A stretch of 10,427 nt of DNA from Fidelibacterota bacterium (GCA_002715465.1 PAYY01000008.1:1-10427); one strand, 5' to 3'; positions 1 through 7,381 are shown, counted from the first letter of the stretch. Translations and numbers: made by a program. Notes: generated by a model not told the origin, from the sequence alone.

Positions 1-1
1 C

Positions 2-403
2 GAAGAAAAAATAAATGATGATATTGATATTATTTATGCTAATACGAAACAATGGCAAATTGATTCAAACCTAAGAGTAAACTGGTCTTTTTCTCCTAAA
101 ATGACCTTTGAAGCATTTTACCAACCATTTAAAGTAGATATGGATTATTTAGATTATAATAGATTAATGGAAGAAAAAACTAACCGCATGGAAAAAATTG
201 AAACTGACAAAAATTTAAATTTCAAAATGAGAAATAAAAGGGGAACCTTTGTATTTAGATGGGAGGTTATTCGGGGTAGTTTCTTATATGTAGTCTATAA
301 TATCAATGAGAATAGGTATTATTCTGAAAAAGACAAAGAATGGAATAAAACAATGACTAACTCATTTTTCTTGAAATTTAATTATTACTTCAGGCCAAAT
401 TAA
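2..403 (+). CDS. C-terminal fragment of a DUF5916-type outer-membrane-like protein
   Basis: Only the last 133 codons are present; the frame is open from base 2 with no start, so the gene begins left of the window. Visible features are alternating aromatic/polar strands (QWQIDSNLRVNWSFSP near the left edge), then a FVFRWEVIRGSFLYVVYN stretch, and a final LKFNYYF strand close to the stop. The pattern of an RWE-x-x-x-G-S-x-L-Y-x-V strand followed by a short aromatic C-terminal strand is what I know from the C-terminal region of DUF5916 proteins. These usually carry an N-terminal carbohydrate-binding CBM9-like domain and a predicted beta-barrel. If so, this is an envelope protein, perhaps connected with glycan handling. 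The N-terminal domain is not visible, so the assignment rests on one conserved-looking stretch. The gene converges on the minus-strand operon and is probably a separate transcription unit. Confidence 0.6.
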   Translation, partial: EEKINDDIDIIYANTKQWQIDSNLRVNWSFSPKMTFEAFYQPFKVDMDYLDYNRLMEEKTNRMEKIETDKNLNFKMRNKRGTFVFRWEVIRGSFLYVVYNINENRYYSEKDKEWNKTMTNSFFLKFNYYFRPN

Positions 404-413
404 TATTTGGTCT
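392..413 (+). terminator. hairpin overlapping the stop codon of the DUF5916-type gene
   Basis: AGGCCAAAT (392-400) pairs with ATTTGGTCT (405-413) as a 9-bp stem with one G-U pair and a 4-base loop (TAAT). The TAA stop codon (401-403) lies inside the loop. A second hairpin follows, with TAAGAG (418-423) pairing with CTCTTA (433-438). No T-tract directly follows on the plus strand, so this is not a textbook intrinsic terminator. Its place between two convergent genes suggests 3'-end formation or mRNA stabilisation. Confidence 0.4.
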
Positions 414-417
414 AATC

Positions 418-457
418 TAAGAGATCATTTTCCTCTTATAAGTAAGAAAAAAAAAGT
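418..457. other. convergent intergenic segment with hairpin and A9/T9 tract
   Basis: This is the remainder of the 54-bp gap between the convergent genes. It holds the 6-bp stem at 418-423/433-438 with a 9-base loop, and a run of nine A at 447-455. On the minus strand that run is a T9 tract two bases past the stop of the methyltransferase-like gene. Only a weak AT-rich fold precedes it there, so termination of the minus-strand operon here is plausible but not proven. Confidence 0.35.
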
Positions 458-1285
458 TTAATTAATTACATTTATTGGCTTAATAAACTTTAGAGTATAT
501 CTATCACTTTCTCCTATCAATTTGAGCTGTCTCTGTTTAGATTTAATTGTTTTCTTATCTAAACCCTCCTCTGATAAAGTTGGGAGTAAATTCCAAACTC
601 CAACAGGATAATCTTTGGTGTCCTTAGGGTTTGCATTTATCTGCGAAGAAGCTACATAAACAAAACCAACTGCTTCCGCATCTTTAATCATACAAGGTTC
701 ACAACTATAACCTTTTTCATCTATAATTGAATTACTTCGATGATCGGTTACTCCTAAGATTCCACCTGGTTTGAGAGTTTTATAAATCGAACGAAGTTTT
801 TCAAATTCAGAGTTTCCAATCCAATTATGATAATTCCGAAAGGTTAAAACCATATCCGCTGATTCTTCATCTCCGTAAACAGAACCCGTCATAGGTACCA
901 TGATTGCATTCCCATATAAATCTTTATTTGATGATAGTTTTTCTTTTTCATTCTGGTATCTTTCTCGAGTGCGCTCATTATCAGACCCTTCATCAAAAGT
1001 TGCACTAATGTATTGACCTTTATTTTTTAAAAATGGTGCTAATATCTCTTGATACCAACCTCCTCCTGGATAAATTTCTACAACAGTCATAGTATTCTTA
1101 ATCCCAAAAAACTTAAGTGTTTCCAAGGGGTGCCTATATTGGTCTCTAGCCTTATTTTCTTTAGATCTATGCTTACTATCAATAATCTCTTCTAAAGTTT
1201 GGCTATAAGAAAATTGAAAGGTTACAATAATAAGCACACAAGAAAGGATGATACCCTTTATTAGAGATATATAATCAATTTTCAT
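458..1285 (-). CDS. exported methyltransferase-fold protein (COG4798-like)
   Basis: 275 aa. Residues 1-29 look like a signal peptide: a basic start, a hydrophobic core at about 9-25, and a FSYSQ end. After it comes the pattern I associate with COG4798 predicted methyltransferases: an RDQYRHP block (47-53), the SAM-binding-like motif I VVEIYPGGGWY (68-78), FRNYHNW (149-155), LKPGG (171-175), and DHRS (181-184). Motif I has PGGG in place of the usual GxGxG, as in that family. It probably acts in the periplasm, or is membrane-anchored facing out, which is odd for a SAM-dependent enzyme; catalysis and substrate are unknown. The start is supported by AAGGAAG (1291-1297 on the complement) five bases upstream. 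The gene is last in the minus-strand group, 39 bp after dhaL. It could be unrelated to the sugar genes and merely co-transcribed. Confidence 0.8.
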   Translation of the reverse strand: MKIDYISLIKGIILSCVLIIVTFQFSYSQTLEEIIDSKHRSKENKARDQYRHPLETLKFFGIKNTMTVVEIYPGGGWYQEILAPFLKNKGQYISATFDEGSDNERTRERYQNEKEKLSSNKDLYGNAIMVPMTGSVYGDEESADMVLTFRNYHNWIGNSEFEKLRSIYKTLKPGGILGVTDHRSNSIIDEKGYSCEPCMIKDAEAVGFVYVASSQINANPKDTKDYPVGVWNLLPTLSEEGLDKKTIKSKQRQLKLIGESDRYTLKFIKPINVIN

Positions 1286-1324
1286 TTGTTCTTCCTTAAT
1301 TATGAAATATGCATTACAGTTAAA

Positions 1325-1951
1325 TTAGTTATTATTTATATAATCACTTGCCGCTTTAAGTATTACCCATAAAGAAAGAGCTCCAGGATCAGGATGTCCA
1401 ATAGATCTCTCCCCTAGAGTAGTTGCTCTTCCTATTTTTGCAGTCATTTTCTTAGTATTCTCCACACCCATTTTTGCACTTTCTTCAACAGACATAAAAG
1501 CTTCTTTCAATGGTTTATTAACAGCTTCTTTCGCCGCATCTCTTGCTGGAATTAAAGCATCTAACATAGTTTTATCTCCAGACTTTGCTTTACTAATTAC
1601 ACCTATCCCATCACATCCTCCATTCAAAAAAGAGAATAAAGATGAACTGTCTAGATTATTACAATCGCCAATTGCATCAGCACCTTTTATAAATAACATT
1701 CCAAAAATTGGTCCTGACGCTCCACCCATTGATGAAATTAAAGCATGGCCTGAGGTTTGAAAAATATTTCCTATAGTTAATGGATTTGTTTCAAGTAACT
1801 TTTTTTTTACTTCAGAAAATCCACGCTTCATACCCAAACCGTGATCTCCATCACCAATGGAACGGTCCGCCTCAGAAAGTAATTCTTCATTTCTAATTAC
1901 TTCGTCCACCACAAATATCATCATACCATTTACGACTTGGTAGTCGACCAT
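1325..1951 (-). CDS. dhaL: dihydroxyacetone kinase subunit DhaL (nucleotide-binding)
   Basis: 208 aa from the chosen start, close to the usual ~210 aa. This is the Dak2/DhaL alpha-barrel that binds ADP/ATP with two Mg ions. The diagnostic Asp cluster is present: D29, D34 and D36 in ADRSIGDGDHG (28-38). Next come the SMGGASGP glycine loop and, near the C-terminus, the GHPDPGAL motif that closes the nucleotide pocket. The frame stays open upstream to an ATG at 1999, but that start would overlap the end of dhaK by 43 bases. The ATG at 1951 begins right at the conserved N-terminus and leaves five bases after the dhaK stop, so I prefer it. With DhaK it transfers phosphate to a short ketose. No DhaM phosphocarrier is encoded in the window, so the pair may use ATP directly or borrow a distant PTS protein. 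Confidence 0.93.
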   Translation of the reverse strand: MVDYQVVNGMMIFVVDEVIRNEELLSEADRSIGDGDHGLGMKRGFSEVKKKLLETNPLTIGNIFQTSGHALISSMGGASGPIFGMLFIKGADAIGDCNNLDSSSLFSFLNGGCDGIGVISKAKSGDKTMLDALIPARDAAKEAVNKPLKEAFMSVEESAKMGVENTKKMTAKIGRATTLGERSIGHPDPGALSLWVILKAASDYINNN

Positions 1952-1956
1952 AATAA

Positions 1957-2958
1957 TTAAAGTTTTGTATAGCCTAGTGATGAGCAGGGCATGTCCCAAT
2001 ATTTCTTTAGGTCAGTATCAAGCTTAGTAATACTAATTGATACACCCGCCATTTCTTGACATGTTACCTTTGGTCCAACAATAATATCATAGAGTTTTAT
2101 TCCCATCTTAGACAATATTTCTTTAACCTTTTTCAAAACAATTAAGCATTCCATTAAAGTGGTAGATCCGAGGCTGTTAATAAATAAAATTATTTCATCA
2201 TTTGAATCCAACGGAAGATCATCTTTAAATATCAAATCTAACATGAGAACCGTTAATTCATCAGAAGACATCATTTGTTCAATGGAAACTCCAGCTTCAC
2301 CGTGAATTCCCATACCCAAACCTATTTCATTCTCATTCAATTGAAAGGTTGGTAAACCCGTTGCTGGAATAGAACCGGGTTTAAGGGCGGCACCAACTGA
2401 TCGAGTGTTATCTCTAGCTTTTACAACTATACTTTTTAATTCTTCGAGGCTAGTTGCAATATTTGATGCGGCACCTGCCAATTTTACGATTGGTAATAAT
2501 CCAGCGATACCTCGGCGCTTATGTTTTTCATCAGGAGGAGCCGAAGCAACATCATCCCAAACTAGTACAGTTTCAACTTCTATACCTTCAGACTTAGCTA
2601 AATTAGATGCTAGATCAAAATTCAAAACATCGCCCGCATAATTTCCATATAAAAACAATACACCCTTTCCCTTATTAATTGCTCGAGCAACTTCAAGGGT
2701 AATATTTGGTGGAGGTGCAGCAAAAATATCTCCACAAGATGCACCATCAGCTAAGTTTTTACCTACATATCCATGGTAGCTTGGCTCATGGCCACTACCA
2801 CCTCCTACTAATAATCCAACTTTATCATCTGGGATATAATTTTTCACTATGGCCCCTGGAGAGATTAATTTAATTGAACCATTATAGTAATCAACCAGAC
2901 CATCTAATAAATCAGTTGCAACACTGTTAGGATCATTTATTATTTTTTTGATGCTCAT
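1957..2958 (-). CDS. dhaK: dihydroxyacetone kinase subunit DhaK (substrate-binding)
   Basis: 333 aa, full length for the DhaK fold. Residues matching the known E. coli active site are all visible: GGGSGHEP at 52-59 (H57), D110 in YGNYAGD, and H219 in MGIHGEAG. H219 is the histidine that binds the substrate carbonyl as a hemiaminal. FAAPPP (79-84) and PDEKHKRRGIAG (142-153) are further family blocks. The cytoplasmic DhaK-DhaL complex phosphorylates dihydroxyacetone; close relatives act on D- or L-erythrulose, and sequence alone does not separate these. GAGG (2969-2972 on the complement) lies ten bases before the ATG. dhaL follows five bases after the stop, so translation is probably coupled. 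The TIM-barrel genes upstream suggest that the ketose comes from a sugar or polyol pathway rather than from glycerol. Confidence 0.95.
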   Translation of the reverse strand: MSIKKIINDPNSVATDLLDGLVDYYNGSIKLISPGAIVKNYIPDDKVGLLVGGGSGHEPSYHGYVGKNLADGASCGDIFAAPPPNITLEVARAINKGKGVLFLYGNYAGDVLNFDLASNLAKSEGIEVETVLVWDDVASAPPDEKHKRRGIAGLLPIVKLAGAASNIATSLEELKSIVVKARDNTRSVGAALKPGSIPATGLPTFQLNENEIGLGMGIHGEAGVSIEQMMSSDELTVLMLDLIFKDDLPLDSNDEIILFINSLGSTTLMECLIVLKKVKEILSKMGIKLYDIIVGPKVTCQEMAGVSISITKLDTDLKKYWDMPCSSLGYTKL

Positions 2959-3038
2959 TTTATAAAAACCTCACAATGATTTTTTCCACAAACCTTGTTT
3001 ATTTTTGAAATAAAGCAGAATCTAATTCAATCCGTAAA

Positions 3039-3857
3039 TTAAGAAATTATAGGAATCAATTTTTCTTTACAGTATTTACTGTCATGAAGTGTAACACCAT
3101 CAGGATCTTCAATTGCGGCATCTGGCTCATCCTCACACAAAATCCAGCCTTGAAAATCCTGCTCTACTAACCATCTAGTGATTCCTTCAAAATCAATCTC
3201 TCCTTCACCCATCAAGGACCATTCTGGATTACCGTCCCAATCCTTATAATGGATGTGATTGATTAATGAATTAAACTCTTTCATTTTAGAAAGAACATCC
3301 ATCTCACCATTCCGAATATGTCCTACATCAGGTGTCCAACCAGTTACGCTTGAATCTAAACCATTTAATATTATATCATAATCTTCTGCTGTACGATTAG
3401 TAGAAGTTTCTGGTGAGTTTGGATGGAAGGAAGCATTAATTCCTGCATCAGATGCTCTTTTAGATACTGCATTCACATTCTCAACTAAATTAAGTCTTCT
3501 CTGAACAATCTCATCACGACTAGTTGGTAATTGGACAGTACACAAATGAGCTCCAGGGAAATGCCGGAGGAGTGCAATTACATCATCAGCTTCTTTTGTC
3601 TCCTGTTCTGTTTCTTGAGGATGATTCCATTCAAGGCATAAAGCAACTCCAGCTAGTTTAATGTTATGCTCATCTAATTTTTCAGATAACCTTACTGGAT
3701 CAAACAAATCACCCATCCAAAAGTGCATTGGTTCAACACCACTAAAACCACATTGAGATATAATCTCTATCATATGACCTAATTGATTCTCATAGGCTTT
3801 TCCCGTTTCTTTCATAAACCAAGTATAAACTTCCGCCCCTAAGGATATTTTACTCAT
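3039..3857 (-). CDS. sugar phosphate isomerase/epimerase-type TIM barrel (IolE/IolI-like)
   Basis: 272 aa, no signal peptide, normal length for the AP-endonuclease/xylose-isomerase-like TIM barrel (AP_endonuc_2 fold). Strand-end motifs appear in the right order: GFSGVEP (37-43), SFHPNSPE (143-150), TPDVGHI (175-181; D177, H180), INHIHYKDW (199-207; H203, D206), MGEGEIDF (216-223), and GWILCEDEP (237-245; E242, E244). In IolE/IolI-type enzymes these positions hold a divalent metal and the carbonyl substrate. The GEGEID block and the final E-x-E are typical of the IolE branch (inosose dehydratase or ketose epimerases). The substrate cannot be read from the sequence. A good ribosome site, GAGGAA (3864-3869 on the complement), lies six bases before the ATG. 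The gene sits 27 bp after the other TIM-barrel gene and 80 bp before dhaK, so it may make or reshape the ketose for the kinase. Confidence 0.85.
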   Translation of the reverse strand: MSKISLGAEVYTWFMKETGKAYENQLGHMIEIISQCGFSGVEPMHFWMGDLFDPVRLSEKLDEHNIKLAGVALCLEWNHPQETEQETKEADDVIALLRHFPGAHLCTVQLPTSRDEIVQRRLNLVENVNAVSKRASDAGINASFHPNSPETSTNRTAEDYDIILNGLDSSVTGWTPDVGHIRNGEMDVLSKMKEFNSLINHIHYKDWDGNPEWSLMGEGEIDFEGITRWLVEQDFQGWILCEDEPDAAIEDPDGVTLHDSKYCKEKLIPIIS

Positions 3858-3884
3858 TTTAAATTCCTCGTTTCTTTGTAATAA

Positions 3885-4928
3885 TTAGTCACCCCATCCA
3901 TGTACTTCTTGCACAGATATCATAGTTTCTAAAATAGTATCCCATGTTTGTTGCTGGTTAAGAATGTCATTGGGAAACATGCAACCATCCCAACAAATAT
4001 GTTTTATATCTTTTCGTTTGTTTCCAGCCGCATCATATAACCAAAAACCAGCCGCATAAGGAATATCTAGCTTTCCATTAGGGTCATCAGCCAAGCAATG
4101 TTTTCCTGTCTTATCATGTGAGCCCATTCCTTTTACTGTCCCATCATTTTGTGCAATATGGAGATCAATAGTCCATGGTTTGAGAGCGTCTGTCATAGTT
4201 GTATAGGCCTCACTAAATGCTTCTTTATCATCCCATGCAAAATCTTCAGGTAGAATGCGATGATTCTCTTGATTATACCCCAGCAGATAAAGCATTGAAT
4301 GAGCTAAATCTGCTTGAAAGCCCAGGACACCTTCTGAATCTGCTTCATCAAGGGTTCTTAACATCCATTTCCAACTATGCATTCCCCCCCAGCATATTTC
4401 ACCTTCAGCTGCTAGCTTTTCTCCATGGTCCTGAGCGATTTCAGCGGCATTTTTAAAAGTTTTACCAATGAGCTTAGTGTTTTCTGAGGGATTCTTACTC
4501 CAAGTTTCAACATCAGTTGCTGAATCTATTCTGACAATACCATAAGGTCTTACCCCTAGTTCTCGAAGTTTCCCAGCTATAATGCATGCTTTACGGACTT
4601 GCTCTAAAAATTGTTTTCGTTCACTTTCTCCTCCCATTGCTGATCCACCACCCGTTTCTGGCCAGACTGGTGCAACAAGAGAACCAGCAACGAGATTATG
4701 ACCTTTAAGTTTATCAGCTAGTTCTTTCAAATCATCATCACTTGAATCAATTGATACATGAGGATCTGAAATGAATAGATCAATACCATCAAACTTGCGA
4801 TCTCTAAAAGAAGCATTTGCAGTGAATTCAATCATTTTATCTAATGAAAAAAATGGTTCGTCATCAGATCCTTTTCCAACGACGCCAGGCCAAGCAGCAT
4901 TATGTAGTCTCGGGAAATTATTACTCAT
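3885..4928 (-). CDS. xylose-isomerase-like TIM-barrel protein, larger type
   Basis: 347 aa, cytoplasmic, first gene of the minus-strand group. It is longer than IolE-type barrels and only distantly like its neighbour. Barrel signatures are present: FDGIDLFISDPH (46-57), a glycine-rich loop after VAPVWPETGGG (85-95), AAEGEICWGGMHSW (173-186; E175, E177), FQADLAHS (204-211; D207, H210), and WTIDLHIAQNDGTV (252-265; D255, H257, D262). The order Glu, Asp-x-x-His, His resembles the metal-ligand order of xylose isomerase-like enzymes, so it is probably a metal-dependent isomerase or epimerase. The C-terminal third (about 263-320) has a long insertion with HDKTGKHCLADDPNG and HICWDGCMFPN, which may form a lid or an extra metal site. 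A weak GGGG precedes the ATG. Substrate unknown; the cluster suggests a sugar or sugar acid. Confidence 0.78.
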   Translation of the reverse strand: MSNNFPRLHNAAWPGVVGKGSDDEPFFSLDKMIEFTANASFRDRKFDGIDLFISDPHVSIDSSDDDLKELADKLKGHNLVAGSLVAPVWPETGGGSAMGGESERKQFLEQVRKACIIAGKLRELGVRPYGIVRIDSATDVETWSKNPSENTKLIGKTFKNAAEIAQDHGEKLAAEGEICWGGMHSWKWMLRTLDEADSEGVLGFQADLAHSMLYLLGYNQENHRILPEDFAWDDKEAFSEAYTTMTDALKPWTIDLHIAQNDGTVKGMGSHDKTGKHCLADDPNGKLDIPYAAGFWLYDAAGNKRKDIKHICWDGCMFPNDILNQQQTWDTILETMISVQEVHGWGD

Positions 4929-5014
4929 GTTAACCCCATTTCTTTATTATTGTTTAAACTGTATTCTTAATTTAAGTGAGTAGGTAATTAATTAATAGAC
5001 TTACTAATTCACAA
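4929..5014. promoter_or_regulatory. divergent promoter region between the two operons
   Basis: This 86-bp AT-rich gap separates the first gene of the minus-strand group from the first gene of the plus-strand operon, so promoters for both must lie here or just inside the genes. I could not fix convincing -35/-10 pairs on either strand. Weak candidates such as TTGTTT (4950-4955) lack a good partner at 17 bp. Divergent arrangement across a short gap suggests common regulation. Confidence 0.5.
4976..5012. promoter_or_regulatory. candidate operator: imperfect inverted repeat
   Basis: GTGAGTAGGTAA (4976-4987) and TTACTAATTCAC (5001-5012) are inverted half-sites matching at 9 of 12 positions, separated by 13 bases. 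The spacer overlaps a perfect 10-bp palindrome, ATTAATTAAT (4987-4996). The site ends two bases before the ATG of the cytochrome/propeller gene, where a bound repressor would block that operon. AT-rich sequence gives such matches by chance fairly often, and no regulator gene is in the window. Confidence 0.3.
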
Positions 5015-7369
5015 ATGAAAAATCAGATTTATATTATATCTATTCTATTCAATTTAGTTTTAGCAAAAAATAACGTTGAAGAACTAATAAACAATTCTAT
5101 CTCATCTGATTTTTGGGTTCGTAGAACAGTCCTTGACGAAAAATCTCGAATGATAACTGTTTCTTTTGGCAATCAACTTTATATGGCCTATGATCTAGCA
5201 AACTCTGAATTATATAAAGTATGGTCAGGAGGTGTCATCTGGGAAAGTGCCGCCATCAATGATATAAAAACTGTTCAACCTAGAACTTGGGGCATTTCAT
5301 ATGAACAAGAATTGAACCCGGAATTTTATTGGATGGAGGAAAATGGTAAAGATAAAAAGCCTTTGAAAGCTTTCTATAAAGGATATGTTCTTGAGCATGA
5401 AAAAATTACCTTTAAATATGTTGTCACCTTAAGTAGTGGAGAGGTAATTAAGATAGATGAACAACCATTGGTTGAATTAAAAGATAATATTATTCAATTA
5501 ACTCGAAAATTTTTTACCACTGAATTACCCAATGGATTCAGTTTATATTGTGAGGGAATTAAGTTAAAATCAGGAAGTTATACCATATGGTCAAAGATAT
5601 TTAATAAATCTTCAATTCCTGATAAACCTGAATATACTGAAGCAATAGGTAATTCTGGTTGGGTCCCTCCAGCTAAATTATGGTTAAACCGTAGTGGTTG
5701 CAATACTTGTCATAATTTTGAAGAGGATAGAATTGGACCGTCATATAAAAATATTGCTCGAAAATATGAAAAAACTCCTCATAATATTGAACAACTTACT
5801 TCAAGAATAATTAAAGGCAGTTCTGGTTATTGGGGGGAAACTGTAATGATCCCTCATTCACAAATTTCTCAAGAAGACGTAAAGCGGATGGTCCAATATA
5901 TCCTTTCTCTTGATAATCAGGACAAAAGGAAAGTGGCTATAACTACTCCGTCTGAAATTCTTGAAGATTCTACTAAATTAAAAAAGCCGGGATTCGGCAA
6001 TTCTCTTAATAAAATCCACCCATCTTATAATCTAATTAAAATTCGACCTGATTGGTTCAAGCCTAGAGTGGGAGCAATGGATTTTCTTCCTGATGGAAGT
6101 TTAGTGATAAGCACTTGGGATTCTTTAGGTGCAGTTTATCTATTGAAAGGAGTCGATAAAAACAATCCTGACAAAGTAAGTGTCAAACAAATTGCCTCAG
6201 GATTACATGAACCTTTGGGGTTAAAAGTTGTTCATGGGAAAATATTTGTACTGCAGAAACAAGAGTTAACAGAATTAATTGATCATAATGGTGATGAAAT
6301 TATTGATGAGTATCGAAATATTTGTTCATCCTGGGGAGCTACATCAGATTTTCATGAATATTCTTATGGACTTGAATATAAAGACGGATATTTTTATGCC
6401 AACCTAGGACTTGGTATGCGTTTAATGAAACATGAACTTCAAGATCCCGATAGAGGTTCAGTAATTAAAATTAGTATGAAAGGAAATTATGAAAAAATAA
6501 GTGTTGGACTTAGACAGCCAAATGGGATTGGATTTGGTATTGATGGAGAACTATTTATTAGTGAGAATCAGGGGCAATGGGTGCCAGCATGTAAGATTAT
6601 TCATGTAAGAGATGGTGATTTTCATGGCTGTCAATATGGTACAGGAGATCGATATAAAGGGATAATTCCTACTCCTCCTGCGGTCTGGTTGCCACAAGAT
6701 GAGATAGGTAATTCTCCAGGGAATCCGATTCTATTAAAAGATGGTCCTTATGCTGGGCAAATGATCCATGGTGAAATTACACATGGTGGTCTAAAACGGG
6801 TGTTTCTTGAAAAAGTAAATAATTCATATCAAGGAAGTGTATTTAGGTTTTCTCAGGGTTTTGAATCTGGTATTAACAGAATAATATATGGCCCTGATGG
6901 TGATATTTATTTGGGTGGCGTTGGAATGAACGGAAATTGGTCTTGGTTAGGAAAACAGTTTGGCTTAGAAAAAATCTCATATAATGGACAAACAACCTTC
7001 GAAATGTTATCAGTACAAGCTCTTTCTGATGGATTATTAATTAATTTTACTGAACCATTAGAAAAAAAGGCTTCCATAAAATTTTCTGACTTTAGGATTA
7101 GTCACTGGCGATATGAGACTACTTCAAAATATGGAAGTCCAAAGTTTGATGAAGCAATACTTCCTATTGAGGAAATATATTTGTCTAGAGACAGGAAAAA
7201 AGTATATGTAGAATTAAATGATTTGAAAAAAGGTCATGTCATTCATATAATGCTTAAAGAAAAGATTAAGAGTGAGTCCGGGAAAAAGTTGTGGTCTGGA
7301 GAAGCTTGGTATACATTAAATAATATTCCTGAAAAAAATATTTTGAGAGTATTTTGGAAAAAATTATAG
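5015..7369 (+). CDS. secreted cytochrome c / beta-propeller dehydrogenase-like protein
   Basis: 784 aa. A signal peptide (1-17, ending LVLA) is followed by an N-terminal beta-rich domain (about 24-205; WVRRTVLDEKSRM, MAYDLANSELYKVW). Next is a class I cytochrome c domain (about 220-300) with heme motif C229-N-T-C232-H233, IGPSYKNIA, and likely Met ligand M278 in VMIPHSQIS. A beta-propeller of the glucose/sorbosone dehydrogenase-like type follows (about 345-650), with repeated PDGSLVIS/DGELFIS/DGDIYLGG strands, RQPNG at 500-504, and an EF-hand-like calcium loop D423-H-N-G-D-x-I-I-D-E432. A small beta domain (about 665-784) ends the chain. The family resembles PVC-type heme-binding CxxCH proteins. 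It probably oxidises a sugar or polyol in the periplasm and passes electrons to the heme. PQQ or another cofactor is not proven. No Shine-Dalgarno is visible. It is first in its operon, 12 bp before the enolase-superfamily gene. Confidence 0.85.
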   Translation: MKNQIYIISILFNLVLAKNNVEELINNSISSDFWVRRTVLDEKSRMITVSFGNQLYMAYDLANSELYKVWSGGVIWESAAINDIKTVQPRTWGISYEQELNPEFYWMEENGKDKKPLKAFYKGYVLEHEKITFKYVVTLSSGEVIKIDEQPLVELKDNIIQLTRKFFTTELPNGFSLYCEGIKLKSGSYTIWSKIFNKSSIPDKPEYTEAIGNSGWVPPAKLWLNRSGCNTCHNFEEDRIGPSYKNIARKYEKTPHNIEQLTSRIIKGSSGYWGETVMIPHSQISQEDVKRMVQYILSLDNQDKRKVAITTPSEILEDSTKLKKPGFGNSLNKIHPSYNLIKIRPDWFKPRVGAMDFLPDGSLVISTWDSLGAVYLLKGVDKNNPDKVSVKQIASGLHEPLGLKVVHGKIFVLQKQELTELIDHNGDEIIDEYRNICSSWGATSDFHEYSYGLEYKDGYFYANLGLGMRLMKHELQDPDRGSVIKISMKGNYEKISVGLRQPNGIGFGIDGELFISENQGQWVPACKIIHVRDGDFHGCQYGTGDRYKGIIPTPPAVWLPQDEIGNSPGNPILLKDGPYAGQMIHGEITHGGLKRVFLEKVNNSYQGSVFRFSQGFESGINRIIYGPDGDIYLGGVGMNGNWSWLGKQFGLEKISYNGQTTFEMLSVQALSDGLLINFTEPLEKKASIKFSDFRISHWRYETTSKYGSPKFDEAILPIEEIYLSRDRKKVYVELNDLKKGHVIHIMLKEKIKSESGKKLWSGEAWYTLNNIPEKNILRVFWKKL

Positions 7370-7381
7370 CTAACTTGATTT

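Noticed and set aside
1228..1248. Possible lipoprotein signal (LSC) in the methyltransferase-like protein
   Set aside because: The Cys at residue 16 lies in the middle of the hydrophobic core, which continues past it, and no proper lipobox surrounds it.
1952..1999. Upstream extension of dhaL to the ATG at 1999
   Set aside because: It would overlap the end of dhaK by 43 bases and add 16 residues with no match to the DhaL N-terminus. The ATG at 1951 fits both family length and spacing.
2405..2641. Open frame of 78 codons on the plus strand inside dhaK
   Set aside because: It lies wholly antisense to a gene with complete active-site motifs and shows no domain or ribosome site.
2959..3038. Internal promoter or riboswitch in the 80-bp gap before dhaK
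   Set aside because: Apart from the GAGG ribosome site I found no strong hairpin, promoter pair or match to the candidate operator.
4217..4456. Open frame of 79 codons on the plus strand inside the larger TIM-barrel gene
   Set aside because: Antisense shadow of a well-supported coding region with no recognisable motif.
4950..4978. Sigma-70-like promoter starting at TTGTTT (4950-4955)
   Set aside because: No acceptable -10 element stands 16-18 bases downstream; kept only as part of the divergent regulatory region.
4771..4983. Open frame of 70 codons on the plus strand crossing into the divergent gap
   Set aside because: Mostly antisense to the start of the larger TIM-barrel gene; the hydrophobic tail comes from AT-rich intergenic DNA.
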